NCBI GenBank assembly: GCA_031769625.1
Contig: JAUIMM010000115.1
Location: forward strand, 13,810,501 to 13,874,500
Length of the DNA: 64,000 nt
Source: Taudactylus pleione
Lineage: Eukaryota > Chordata > Amphibia > Anura > Myobatrachidae
Direction: 5' to 3'
Under the pieces are notes generated by a model that worked only from the letters and a program-made list of their open reading frames with translations, was not told where the DNA came from and ran no database searches. Shown piece after piece: positions 45,418 through 57,918 of the stretch (position 1 is the stretch's first letter; every line of letters begins with the position of its first letter). The translations under genes were made by a program, and so were the position numbers.

Positions 45418-47100
45418 TGACTACAAAGACACTTCAACTCTCACATTGGAGGCCATACTCAGGAGACTCGCACCTAGCATGGGGCTGGTGTAAGTTTCCA
45501 TGGTGCGACTAATGGTTGCATCTTAAGACGCACCAAGCAGAATTTGTACATATATAGATGGTCAAAGTGGGTGTCTCAGTCCTTGCACATTCAGGCACAT
45601 GGCTGTACAGATGCTACAGTGGCAAAAAATGCACGCATGGATGCCAATTCAGAGTCAGCCCCATAGACTTTCCAAAAAAAACTTTTGAGTGCTGCAGAAC
45701 CAGTTATAGCTAATTAATTGTGATCTATGCTACCAGTGATGATTTTTTAGCTCATGACCACAGGGTGTTTAAAGCATATTTGCCTATTTTTGAAAGATAA
45801 TTTCAGGGATATGAATGAAGCATACTGAAAGGATTGTATGTCTGGCTATGCCCAACATACATGCCTAGGTTCACCCATGGGTCTAATCTGTAATTCCTCC
45901 AGAGGGACCTTCCACATATATGTAGCTGGTGAGACACAGTATGCAGGATATTGGGGGTTGACTTTAGAGACTGTGTATCCTGGGCTTAGCGCACGGCATT
46001 GTTCTGCGATGGGCTTATTATCTTAGAACCCGTGACATATGTGCATCACATCGGTATCACTTGCATGACCTTGCCAAGTCCCCAATATCATGTATGCACA
46101 GAGTACACTTCGAAGACAGGTTGTGGACATCTGGGAGCTTTGCCTAGACAGGCTGGGAGGTCTCCCAAGGACATTCCAGGAGGATATGCAACAATAGCTA
46201 ATGACAAAACCCATGGGTGTACCTAGCAGTCCTATCTACTCACAAGGGCACATGCGCAGTGAAGCACCTTATCTGCCTTCAGTTTCATCACTTCTGAGAA
46301 AGGTGGGGGCCTCCAAGGCATATGGTAGACACACACTGGGGCCACATGGGCTACAGCACTAGTAGGTTGGGTATTTGATCCCAGCACTGATAATGCCAGC
46401 AGTCAGAACCTGACAGTGTATTCCCGACGCAAGCAGGTAATTATTCTAACCCTTCCCCTAACCATTAGGATTCTGGAGCCGGGATTCTGACTGCTGTCGG
46501 GATTCTGGTGCCGGAGGCTGACCGCCGGCATTGTGTGCTCATGCATGCTCATGTACTGTTTATAGGTAAATGAACCCTTTCCAGTTTTGATATATGTTTC
46601 TGTACAGACACTTTGCGTAATTGCGAGTCAAGATAGACATGCCCATGCTGGCATAAGTAAATGCGCTATTTCAAAGTTATGTTTACTACTGCTTCTGGAC
46701 TGGGGCATAAAGGGCCCTCAGGGTAATATCATTGCAGTAATAGTATATGTGCCATCTCTGAAGCGGCTTGGAGGAGTATTGTCAGCCTGCTGTGGACATG
46801 GCATGACGTTATGTCGTCTAAGATTTGCATACCTCCAAACTTTGAAAGCAGGTGAGTAGGGACATCTACTCACGCAAAGGCGCATGCCAAAGTCAGATAG
46901 ACTCTCATTGACTGCTGCAGCCACAGCATCCACTGCAAGAGCTGGCTCCCTTCCGGCTCCTGCAGTGGGTAATGGGAGAGACGTCATGACGTCTTTCCCA
47001 TAATGCAGAGCGCGCCAGCCCGAGAGGACTGACGTGCGGACGGCGGCGGGAGTCGGAGCATGGATTCCAGGTAAGTATTATTCTTTTATTTATTGTTTAA
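45418..47100. other. Mostly unassigned; small G/C repeat at 46380-46530
   Basis: 46380-46530 (GGGATTCTGACTGCTGTCGG..) resembles the outer parts of 30950-31390. A CpG-rich patch with GGACGGCGGCGGGAG lies at 47030. No gene seen. Confidence 0.4.
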
Positions 47101-47109
47101 TTTCAGTGT

Positions 47110-47870
47110 GTATTTATCGGGGGGGGAGACTATTATTAAGGAGGGGACTACTACTGGGGGCACTGCTTCGGGGGAGGGGGACTATTACTAAGGAGGGGGC
47201 TACTACTGGGAGCACTGCTTCGGAAGGGGGACTATTACTAAGGAGGGGCCTACTACTGGGGGCACAACTTCGGGGGTGGACCACTACTGGGGACTAGTCC
47301 TGGGGGGGATACCACTGGGGGCACTGAATTGGGGGGGACCACTACTGGGGACTACTACAGGAGGCCCTGCATCTAAGGGGACTCCTACTGGGAGCACTGT
47401 ATAGGGGGGACTACTACTGGGGGCGCTGCATTGGGGGGCTACTACTGGGGGGGACTGCTACTGGGGGCACTGCATCAAGGGGACTCCTACTGGGGCACTA
47501 TATAAGGGGCTTACTACTGGGGGGACCACTACAGGAGGCACTGAAAAGGGAGAACCACTACAAGGGGCACTGCATAAGGGGGGATAACTCCTGGGGGCAC
47601 TGTATAAAGGGCACTGCATATGGGGGATCACTACTGGGGGGCTGCATATGGGGGATCACTACTGGGGGCACTGTATAAGGGGGACTACTACAGGGGGAAC
47701 TGTATAAGGGGCACTGCATATGGGGGATTACTACTGGGGGCCTGTATAAGGGGGACCACTACTGGGGGTACTGTATAAAGGGCACTACTGGGGGCCTGCA
47801 TAAGGGGGACCACTACTAGGGGCACTGCATAGGAGGGACTGTATAAGGGGCACTGCATTTAGGTGCAAAT
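47110..47870 (+). repeat. G-rich minisatellite
   Basis: About 25 irregular copies of a 20-40 bp unit built on ACTACTGGGGGCACTGCAT and AAGGGGGA. The array lies just inside the right end of a hAT-type element whose inverted end (CAGTGGCGTAACTAGAGTAT, read inward) finishes at 48042. The left end of that element was not identified. Confidence 0.85.
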
Positions 47871-48071
47871 GGAAAGAAATGTTCCCAGTGACAAGAAAGG
47901 GGTGTGTGTAATGTTGACATGCCCCATTTCTCAGTGGCCACGCCCCTTGTGACCACGACCATTTTTCGCGGCATGTGCACATAGTGGGGGGGCTACATTT
48001 TAAAATTTGCCCTGGGCTCCAAATACTCTAGTTACGCCACTGCCCCTCATCCAGACTCTGCAAATTATAGA

Positions 48072-48700
48072 TGAATGACGCGTGAATTTACTAACAGTCG
48101 ATATTGGTTTCCATTCTGATTTTGATGGTGCATTGGTTTTCTATTTAAAGTTCATTTTGAAGTTCTAAATGTGTACTATTCACCCTCAATAGAACCCAAA
48201 ATCGACCTAAAATCATACAAAAGCATTCCTGTTTGCCAAAACATGTCACATTCACTGTATTACCGACAAACACCTTCATCAAAGTGCTAATTTAAATAGC
48301 CACGATTTTTAAAACGTCATTGCTATGCCTTTAAATGCCTGATTTATACAGCCAAAGTGCTTCACATGCTTCTCTCCCATGTTTTTTTCATCATATTGAG
48401 TTTTCAGACAATTCTACATGATTTCAAATCAAATAGACTGGTTGGTCATGGTTCTATTAAAAATTCTGATTTTGGGTAGATTTTCAAATCAACTGTTAGT
48501 AAATCAGCTTTTCTATTGATGGCTATGGGGATGTACCGATGGTCTATTTGAAGTTCTATTTGTGTGTGAAGTTGAATATCTGGGGATTTTGAGTTGGTTT
48601 TGCCTTTAGTAAGTACCTGATTGTCAAAATCACCACCAATTCACTGCAAAGTCACCACAAAATACAATGGCACTGAAAATCGACCCTTAGTAAATTTATC
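48072..48700. mobile_element. MITE-like element
   Basis: GTGAATTTACTAACAGTCGA at the left pairs loosely with AAATTTACTAAGGGTCGATT read inward from the right. There is also an internal AACTGTTAGTAAATC copy. Limits approximate. Confidence 0.5.
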
Positions 48701-48713
48701 CTTTGGTTTCAAT

Positions 48714-50123
48714 TATTAATTCCTACTTATCTATACACCCTAAATGTTGCTATTTAGCGTTATAAGTCGCACAAGAAATAATTGCTTTCTAGACTTTGAT
48801 TGTGGTTCCAAAGCACAAGAAGATATTATTCACCAAAAAGCAGATAGTTACATGCCTTGATCTAAAATACAATTAGCACAAAAGATTATACATAAACAAG
48901 GTACAGTCAATACATTACGCAGGCACTCTGGATACAGATTTCCGGCATCAAAGGTGAAGCCTCCGTCAACAGAAAGAATATGATGATTAACTAACAGATC
49001 CAGGGTTCTTGCATATAAACCTTGCAGAGATTAGGCAATACAATAGAAACGAGTTGGCATAATCCTATTGGTTCTTCTTCTTGGTTCTTCTGTCATAGGT
49101 CAGTTGGTACAATGGTAGTTCAGCCCTCCAATGGCTCTTTTGTGTGTGTTTTAACTAATCAATAGACACTACATACAAAGTGCATTCTAACACATAATTC
49201 TCTATACTCCATAACTTGCAGACGCATTTTGCGATCTCCTTGCCGTTGGAACCAGAGATCTGCAATTAAAATGTGGTTTAGAATAGCACCAAACATGATG
49301 TGGCTACTACATACTAAACCTTAGATATCAAACACATGCGTTTTATAACATTATACAATAACGAATAAACCTTCTAATATTAGCCTTTATACTAAGGAAC
49401 CTTTTAGGAAATTTGTGTAAGTGTAAGAGAATATTGCATAAAGTTGCTAATATGCGTGGTGCGTTTATGTGTAGAGTGCTTATAATAAACAGCGCAACTG
49501 TGCGTAATGTGCGGTGTTTATGCATGTAAGTCTATGTGTGTGTGTTATGCAATTCAGTGTATTTATGATGGATTACTATATATCTTTTCCCTTTCTAACA
49601 TATTTTAAATCTACAGTGCAAGGTGTTACAAGCAGCGAGGTTCACTTTCAAGCAGGGTGGAGCCCCCAGCTGACTGCCATTGCCACTTCGTCTGATAGCT
49701 AATTGAAAGGTTTTCCTCTGCCAATTTAGAATACACTTGTCAGTACTTCTTAAGCAAACCTCTGACCATTGTTTCTAACTCTTCATTCAGACAAATTCAA
49801 TTGTGCATATCAGTGTCTGGGTTATATTTCAATTGCCACACCCATACTTGTCTGTATGCGGGGCTTCTCAATTTATATGTAAAACACTCACAATATCCTG
49901 GTGTATATTTCTCAGACATGTATACAGAAAATGTTTCTCATTACTAACTAAACCCTGCATGAATATTGTGTTTGTCAGTGTGAGATTGTTGTATATTATT
50001 CGCTATTTAGAGTTGTGCGAATGTGTGGATACGTGCGCACACTGGGTGCGTGCACACGCAATGGTGAGTCATGGATTGTATCAACATAAATCGGGCAGAT
50101 CATGCAATTATTCGACTTCGACA
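48714..50123 (-). repeat. Solo LTR of the ERV-A/B family
   Basis: The minus strand starts TGTCGAAGTCG at 50123 and ends ..GTAGGAATTAATA at 48714, 1410 bp. The 4-bp duplication CAAT is at 48710-48713 and 50124-50127. It aligns along its length with the LTRs of ERV-A and ERV-B, and is the best measure of full LTR length here. Confidence 0.9.
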
Positions 50124-50127
50124 CAAT

Positions 50128-51074
50128 AGTTATAAGTTTTTATTGCTGTATATCGTAACAATAATAAATTAAGTTTTGCTGGATTTACCATTAATCCCAT
50201 CCAGTGATGGGAGACCATCCCTGCAATGTGTCTGATGTAAAGTGATTGCTAATGTTATTGATTGGCAAATATGCCCTCAGTTCCATCAACTGTGCCAGTT
50301 AAGATTTAATAGCAATATAAACTTATCATATAAAGGTAATTGAGTTGCTGCTTAATATGCAGTAACAGTAGTGATTGAGGCGCACGGTTTCAGGAATGTA
50401 TAGGGCTATCCTGGGAGGTGAGTGGGAGGTGGCTATTCAGATGCATGGAGATGCAATTAACAAAAAGCAACAGGTTTCAAGCACTCGCTGCACTTCTATA
50501 CCACTGATGCCTTTTCAACACAAAGTGCCCCATAAATAAATGATAAGAATATAAATATTCAAAAACAGATTCTAAAATCCACTTGTTCTTTATGTTCATG
50601 TAAATCTTTCCGGAATTATGAGCCCCCTTAAAATTGTATACTCACCACAATCTGGTGAGAGACAGGAATTTCTTAGTATCTTGAATGTGTCCTACTCCAC
50701 TCTGTGTATGGGATACCTCACTCCTGTTGCTTAAATTCCTTTGGATGGTTAAACAGGTCTTTTCTTCTTTATCTTCTGATGACTTAAAAATCTGAGAATG
50801 CAGTAAATTGGACTGCCCTGACACCAATGACCCAGTCCCTGTGTATAAATCTATCAAACAAAACGGGCCTGATTCCAAGATTTATGGAATGACGATATTT
50901 TCGCAGATGGAGCGATTACCAGAGGAGGAGGTCCGGGAATCAGAGTGAGCTGCATAGACGCGTTACCTGAATTAAAGGGACAGTTCCTTTTGACCCAGAG
51001 ACTGCATGGGGACTTGCTTGACAAGAAGCGGGAATTATAGCCAGGCTTTTGGAGACTCCCTGGGCTGGATGTGA
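50128..51074. other. Unassigned sequence
   Basis: No ORF or element recognised. A fragment beginning GGGCCTGATTCCAAGATTTATGG at 50866 may be a MITE end. Confidence 0.35.
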
Positions 51075-51465
51075 AGTGAAAAATGTGGCAAAACCCCTGA
51101 AAATGCAGTTTTGGGAAGTTCTACCGCATTTCCTATATGTACTAATCACAGTACATACTGTATCCTCCTCTTTGTCCCAGTGGGTAACGCCATCTTAAGG
51201 AGGCGTTACCCATTAGAAGCCGATGGCCTTCTTATCAGGACACCCCCTGAGAAGGATCCGATTGGATTCCTCCTATCTACCCCCTGCAGCACTAGCATCC
51301 TTCTGTGCATGTGTAGAAGGATGCCAGAGGGACTTCTGGGTGTTAAACCCAAATTTCCCTCTATCCAAGAGTATCGCATAGGACAGCTCTTATCAGGAGA
51401 ACTGTCCTTTGCGATTTAAAGCACATTTCTAAGTACATACCACAGTAATCAACCGCGGTATGTGT
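51075..51465. repeat. Hairpin-rich repeat, copy 2
   Basis: Second copy of 14872-15176 (AACCCCTGAAAATGCAGTTT.., AGGACAGCTCTTATC..GAGAACTGTCCT). Confidence 0.6.
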
Positions 51466-51689
51466 GTGTGTGTGCGCATGTATGTGTGTGCAGAAGGAGT
51501 CTGGTGCCTGAATAGTGTGGACAAAGAGAGCTTGAGAGGTAAAATCAGCACACTCCATTCAGTTAGTGTCAGTTTAGCACATCTGGCAGCAGGCTATAGG
51601 AGACAGGGAAAATATACACTCCTGCAATGCTTAGAAGAGACTTAATTAACAATAAATGAACAATTATATTACCCAAAAAGTTTAAGGCT

Positions 51690-51990
51690 TTACTAGGATC
51701 AAGCATCTTTCAGCTGTGCACTAAGGTCGTGGGTTCGATTCCCACTACAGCCCTAACTGTGTGGAGTTTCTATATTCTCCCTGTGCTTACGTGGGTTTCC
51801 TCTGGGTGCTCTGGTTTCCTCCCACATGCCAAAAATATACTGGTAGGTTAATTGGCTCATAATGAAAAAATAACCCTTGTGTGTATGTGCGTGAGCATGT
51901 GATAGGGGATATAGATTGTAAACTCCACTGTGGTAGAGACTGATCTGAATGGTCAAAAATTATGTGCGCTATATAAATAACAGGTAATAA
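51690..51990 (+). mobile_element. tRNA-derived V-domain SINE
   Basis: The 5' part keeps a tRNA B box (GGTTCGATTCC at 51732) but the A box is not clear. The V-type central domain follows (GTGTGGAGTTTCTATATTCT.., GGTAGGTTAATTGGCTC). The end is ATAAATAA-rich. Confidence 0.8.
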
Positions 51991-52983
51991 ATAAATAAAC
52001 AACTATATATATAGCAGCAGATCAATTAGTTGGGCCCTGAGAGCAGTTCTCACAGGGGAATTTGCATTTTCTTTTCAGAGGAAATTAGTGTTTGTTTATA
52101 CTCACCTCCCTGAAGGTATGAGATGGTAGGGAACATCTGGATTTTAAGGTAAAAATGTCGGGACACAGTGTGGGACATCTTGGACATCCCCCTTAATAAC
52201 AAATTAGGTATTTGGAAGTTTACAGTTAGCTTAATTAGCCCAATGTCATTTTGGGGTTTTAATGAAAGTATTTTTTTAAATGAAAAATAATTGCCTTTTA
52301 TCATTTTTTTAAACATTTTTTTTTCAATTTAGTGGCCTCAAATTACCACAACATTTTTCTATTTTTTTTTCAGTTTGTTTAATTTGTTTGAAATTAAAAT
52401 GAAAACAGTTTGCTTTTTATAATTTTTTTAATTTGGAAAAAAAAAAAAGACACAAATCAGCCATATGACACAGGTTATAAATCTCCAGTACTCTCCTTAT
52501 GTCCATTTACAGCCTTCTGTATGATTCTGCTAAAATTTAAATTTCTTTGGGGTCCAGGATGGTATTCCCATTTTCAGGGTCTTCTCCCAAGTCGCATATT
52601 ATAGAAAATGTGCACACCCTTGCCACGATTATCGCAAATAGGCATTTCTAATTGGATATAGCATTTCTTAGGAGTGCATATTCCTGTAATGTTTGCGAGT
52701 TTCATAAACCAAACTCACTTTTGCAACCTTGCACCTAATTGGATTGTCCCCTAAGTGTCAGGCTACAGGAGGCAGTAAACTTATCTTATATTTGCAGGAG
52801 TTTATACAAAACCACAACCAGCATATAAATTGGATTGCTTCACAGTATATAATATTTTAATCTTGCAGAAAAACTATGAGAGCAGGGAGTTTTAATATAT
52901 GACTAAACTATATAAATGAACCAGTCATAAAGCAGCATTTCTAAGCTGTTATAATAAAAGGCACATATACAATGTTGGAGCCT
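51991..52983. other. Unassigned AT-rich sequence
   Basis: Poly-T tracts and no supported gene. Confidence 0.4.
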
Positions 52984-53912
52984 GTCAGGAAAATGGTTCA
53001 AGGAGAAATAGTTATTCTGCTTATCTGTGCTCCTGGACTGTGAACACTATTGCAATCTAACTCCAAGAAAAACAACAGTGAATCATATAGAAACATCTGT
53101 AGCTCTCTATGAAACAGTACATAGAGTTAAATTAATTAATCTTAAAGTGCACCACCTATAAAGGCCATAAGAAAAACACTGCTCTGACTTTTAACTTAAA
53201 GATGAATTTGCTTATATGTAATTGTTGAATGTGTTAAATGCTGCAGGGTAGAATTCCAGCAATAACTTTATTTAATTAACTATAGTAGTAATGCAAAATA
53301 TTAGGGTACATGTAAAGTAAGATCATCACTATCTGGTGTAAAGTTAGAGGTATCAATTCCTACCTATCTATACACTCTAAAATGTTGCTATTTAGCATTG
53401 TAAGTCGCACAAGAAATAATTACTCTTCAGAATTTGATTGTGTTTCCAAAGCACAAAAAGATATTATTCACCAAAAAGCAGATAGTTACACGCTGTGATC
53501 TAAATACAATTTCAGCGCAAACAAATTATACAATCACAAGGTACAGTCGATACATACACAGGAGCTCTGGATCCAGATTTCCGGCATCAAAGGTGAAGCC
53601 TCCGTCAGAAGAAAGAACAAGCAGACTAACTACTGGAAATAGAGCATCCGTATATGTACCCTTACAGAGATAGGCAATACAATAGAACAAGTTGGCATAA
53701 TCCCATTGGTTCTTCTTCCTGGTTCTTCAGTTACAGTACAGTTCATAGGTCAGTTTGTAAGATGACAGTCCAGCCTCCAACAGCTCTTTGAGTCCATTTT
53801 CCAGCTGAATAACAAGTCTAAACTGGGTGCATTACAGAGTACATTTTAATGCCTATCTCTCTATGATCCATAATTTGCAGACGCAAGTTGCGATTTCCCC
53901 ACCGATGGAACC

Positions 53913-54450
53913 TGTCGAAGACGGATAATTAGCTGAGACAGGATCAGTTTAAAATTAAATTTGCACTACACCATTTTGCGAATGGCAATGAGACGCCATT
54001 TGCAACTGGCCGCCCAGCGCCATTTTAGTGAATCTCACCCATTATAAGTACATACGGCGATGCTATTAGTCCTCACCTACCATATAACTACAGACAGTCA
54101 CCAAAACATATAAAATGATTAACCATGCAAAACACGTACCATGGTGTACTCAAAAAACACGTAGTCGCACAACACTAACTAGCGTCTTTTCCCAAAACCT
54201 CAATACTTACACACTGCACACTTACATAAAAGGTTCCCTAGCATTAAAGTGTAATATTCAAGGTTTATTCAGTATTATTAATGTTGTGAAATAAATGTAA
54301 TTTGATATCATGGTAAGCAGACCGTGTTTGGTGTTGTACTGATCCACTGTGTCTTTGCAGATTTCCGGTACCATCGGTGAGAAGATTGCAACATGTGTCT
54401 GCAAACTATGGACTATAGAGAGTTAAACATTAAAATGTACTCTGTAATGT
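53913..54450 (+). repeat. ERV-B 5' LTR, 3'-truncated
   Basis: Matches the 3' LTR up to ..ATGTACTCTGTAATGT, then breaks into pol-like sequence. Has AATAAA at 54290. The (A/C)CATTTT.CGAATGGCA(A)TGAGACGCC motif recurs. Confidence 0.85.
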
Positions 54451-54553
54451 CAACACTAGGGGTCAGGTCATACCTGTAGTCTACAGATAGTCAGGTTAAC
54501 GGGAAGTACTAGGGAAGAATCAGTAATGATGGTTGATGTAGCTGGTACTAAAG

Positions 54554-57500
54554 ATGGGATGTGTCATATATTGTACCCCTGATGGTATATTTCTAGATAC
54601 CCCAGAGAGAGTTGCGCACGAGATGAGGGATATATTGCACAGTCCCCAAAGGATAATGTATCACTCTACTGGTTCAGGTAAAAATCCATCTCAGGTATAT
54701 CACATGTTATCCCAAATTCCAGATTCACTTTGGACCAAGGATGGACAGGACACTGGATTAATGGCAAATGTAGCTCCCGTAATGGTAAACCTAAAAAGCG
54801 GTAGGCAAGCTCCAAAACTTCCCCACTACCTATTAAAACAGGAGGTAGAATTAGGTTTATCCCATAATTGAGAGATTATTACAGCAGGGAATTTTAGTCC
54901 ATACAGCAAGTGTAGCCAACAGTCCCATCTTTCCTGTGAAGAAGAGTGGTGGGAGGGGTATAGGCTGGTACAAGACCTTAGAGGGGTTAATAAAGTGTTA
55001 GAGAGCCAGTTTCCCATAGTGCCAACTCCAGCTGTCATTCTTATGCAGATCCCACCAAATGCAACCCATTTCACTGTCATTGACCTCTGTTCTGCTTTCT
55101 TCTCTGTACCTCTTCATCCTGTCAGTACCTATTTGCTTTTACATACAGGGGTGTACAATAAACATGGACATGATTGCCCCAGGGTTTCATAGACAGCCCC
55201 AGTATCTTCTCCCAGGCCTTACACAACTGTTTACAATCTTTTCAACCTGCCAATGGATCTGTTCTAATACAATATGTGGATGATTTATTGTTATGTTCTG
55301 ATTCATTTATGTCATGTTTAAGTGATACTAAACTTTTATTGCTTCATCTCTCGCAAACAGGACACAAGGTTGCTAAGGACAAACTACATCCATGCCAGTC
55401 CAGGGTTAAATACTTGGGACATTGCCTAACCCAGGGGTTGCGACATCTGACAAATGACAGAATCCAAGCAGTACAGAACATGACACTGCCGCAGAATCAA
55501 CAGAAAATTTGTACCTACTTGGGAATGTGTGGATACTGCAGAATGTAGATCCCAGGTTTTTCTATTTTGGCCTTGCCATTACAGGACAGTCTCTTCCTCA
55601 AAGCCCAATCATGTCATACACGCAGAGGAATCAGAGCAGGCTTTCCTTAATCTTAAGGATAGTCTGACAAGAGCACCTGCATTGGGAATACCTGAATATG
55701 AATAACCTTTTGATATGTATTGTACGGAAGCTGATGGTTGTGCAGCAGGTGTCCTCACATGGTGATGCCAGTAGGCCCGTAGCATACTACAGTGCACAAT
55801 TGGACACTGTGGCAAGATCACTCCCAACGTGTTTAAGAAGTGTAGCAGCAACTGCTCTATTGGTCAGTAAGAGTGAGGATGTGGTACTAGGCCATTATAT
55901 GATTGTCTATACTCCCCATGTTGAATCTGCTTTGCTAAACTCTGCCCAAACCAGGCATGTCTCCTCAGCTTGATTCACAAAATGGGAACTAGCCTTAATA
56001 GCACCTGCAAACATCACCATCAAAAGGTGCAGTACGTTAAACCCAGCTATGTATTTACCATATGTGCAACATGATGCACAAAGGGTGGAGAGAGGTGAGT
56101 CACTGGCAAAAGGTGAGTTCTGCAGGTATATTGATGCACATGATTGTATGGATTATCTGAATCAAACCTTTACTGCAAGACCTGACATATGGGATACACC
56201 TTTAGAAAATGTAGAGTTGTCATAGACAAACTGACACTGTAGAGTTATGTACAGGTTATGCTGTGGTAAATGACGAGGTCGTCATAGAGGCCAGACCTTT
56301 AGGCCCACCACACTCGGCCCAAGTGGCGGAACTGGTGGCACTAAAGAGGGCATGTGAATTAGCGGAAGGTAAATCTGCTAATAACTACACTGACTCTATG
56401 TACACCTTCGGGGTAGTTCACGATTTCGGCGCTCTATGGTGTCTGACAAAATTTATGACAGCAGCAGGCACACCAATTGCACATTCCAAACATATAGAAG
56501 GACTATTGACAGCAATCCAATTGCCTAAGACAGTGGCGGTAATTAAGTGTAAAGCCCATACATGTGAGGATGATCCGGTGTCACTGGGCAACAACAGGGC
56601 AGACAAAGCTGCAAAATGGGCAGCAGGGTTAATAATAAATATACCAAGTGAACAAATAATGACTTTTCAAACAATTGACATGCTGAAATTAATTGAGAAA
56701 AAAATTGGTGTTTCATTCAGGAAAAGGCAGTCTGGATGTCCAAGGGATGTGGGCAAGAGTCTTCTGGACTCTGGAGAGATGGACAAGGTAAGCCAGTGGC
56801 TCCCAAGGTGTACTACTCAAGCCTGGCTGAGGCAGTGCATGGTCTGACTCATTTGGGAAAGCAATTATTTGCAAATTGGTGAGAGCATACTGGTCCACAC
56901 CAGGTGTTTCTTCTCAAGCGGAGAAGAGAGCAATATCCTGTCTGATCTGCTTGAGGAAAAACATTGGGAAAACGATCCCTACCGAACCATCCCACATTCC
57001 TCTGACTGTCGGACCATTTCAGGTAATACAAATTGATTTCATCCAATTACCACCCTGCAGGAATCTCAAGTATGTATTAGTGTGCACTGATGTGTTTTCT
57101 AATTGGGTTGAGGCATATCCAGCTGCCACTAATACTGCTGTGTTCACTGCCAAGAAAATTGTTCAGGAGTTTGTATGCAGATATGGTATCCCTAAAATTA
57201 TTGAGAGTGATAGGGGTACTCATTTCACAGGTGATATTTTCCAAAATATGTGTTAACTGATGGGTATTAATAGTTGACTTCATACCCCCTACCAACCGCA
57301 AGCCAGTGCCAAGGTGGAGAGGATGAATGGTACTATTAAAAAAAATTAAGTAAAATCATGTCGGAAACTGAACTAGGTTTGCCAGAAGCACTACCACTTG
57401 TCCTTCATAGTATTAGGACAACTCCTAGGCCTCCTCTTAATCTATCCCCCTTTGAAATCCTGTTTGATAGACAACCTCATTTGATTATAAGTCAGCAGGA

Positions 57501-57864
57501 AGATTTGAAAGGTAACAACGAGGTAACTGTAAGGTATCTTATAACAATGAGTAAACAGTTAAAACAGCAACAGCAGAAACTGAAATTGTTGTCACATGAT
57601 ATGCCTGAAACAAACTGTCATGATGTTTAACCTGGAGAATTTGTTATGATCAGAAATTTCTTGCATTCAGGTTGTTTGACTGATTGGTGGGAAGGTCCGT
57701 ATCAGGTGTTGCTGACAAGTACAACATCATTGAAGGGGGTGGAGAGAGACACCTGGGTCCATTCCACTCACTGTAAGAAGGTCAACCAACCGGTCAAGAT
57801 ACAAAGCTTAGACGAGGCAGATAACATGGACCTGTCGATCGCGAGCTTGTTCCAGGAGGGTTAA
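54554..57864 (+). pseudogene. pol: ERV-B pol (RT, RNase H, integrase), broken
   Basis: The segment starts before RT (..SLWTKDGQDTGLMANVAP, 54554-54871), so most of protease is gone. RT continues in shifted frames with PNATHFTVIDLCSAFFSVPL (Asp of motif A, near 55080), a GF..SP stretch, and the active-site YVDD at 55273-55284. RNase H spans about 56263-56700 (SAQVAELVALKRACEL, NNYTDS, CKAHT). Integrase begins near 56845 with H-x3-H and later CLICL for the zinc site. The core has QIDFI, SDRGTHFTG and KVERMNG (D, D, E), ending with a GPY/F domain (LTDWWEGPYQV, 57646-57864). At least eight breaks. Gamma/epsilon-like layout. Confidence 0.88.
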
Positions 57865-57918
57865 AAGGTTGCAGTGAGATATCTGAACTAAAGAAATTTG
57901 TAGATCCTTGCTACAGCA

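Noticed and set aside
51715..51755. tRNA gene
   Set aside because: Only a B box and following SINE domain are present; no full cloverleaf.
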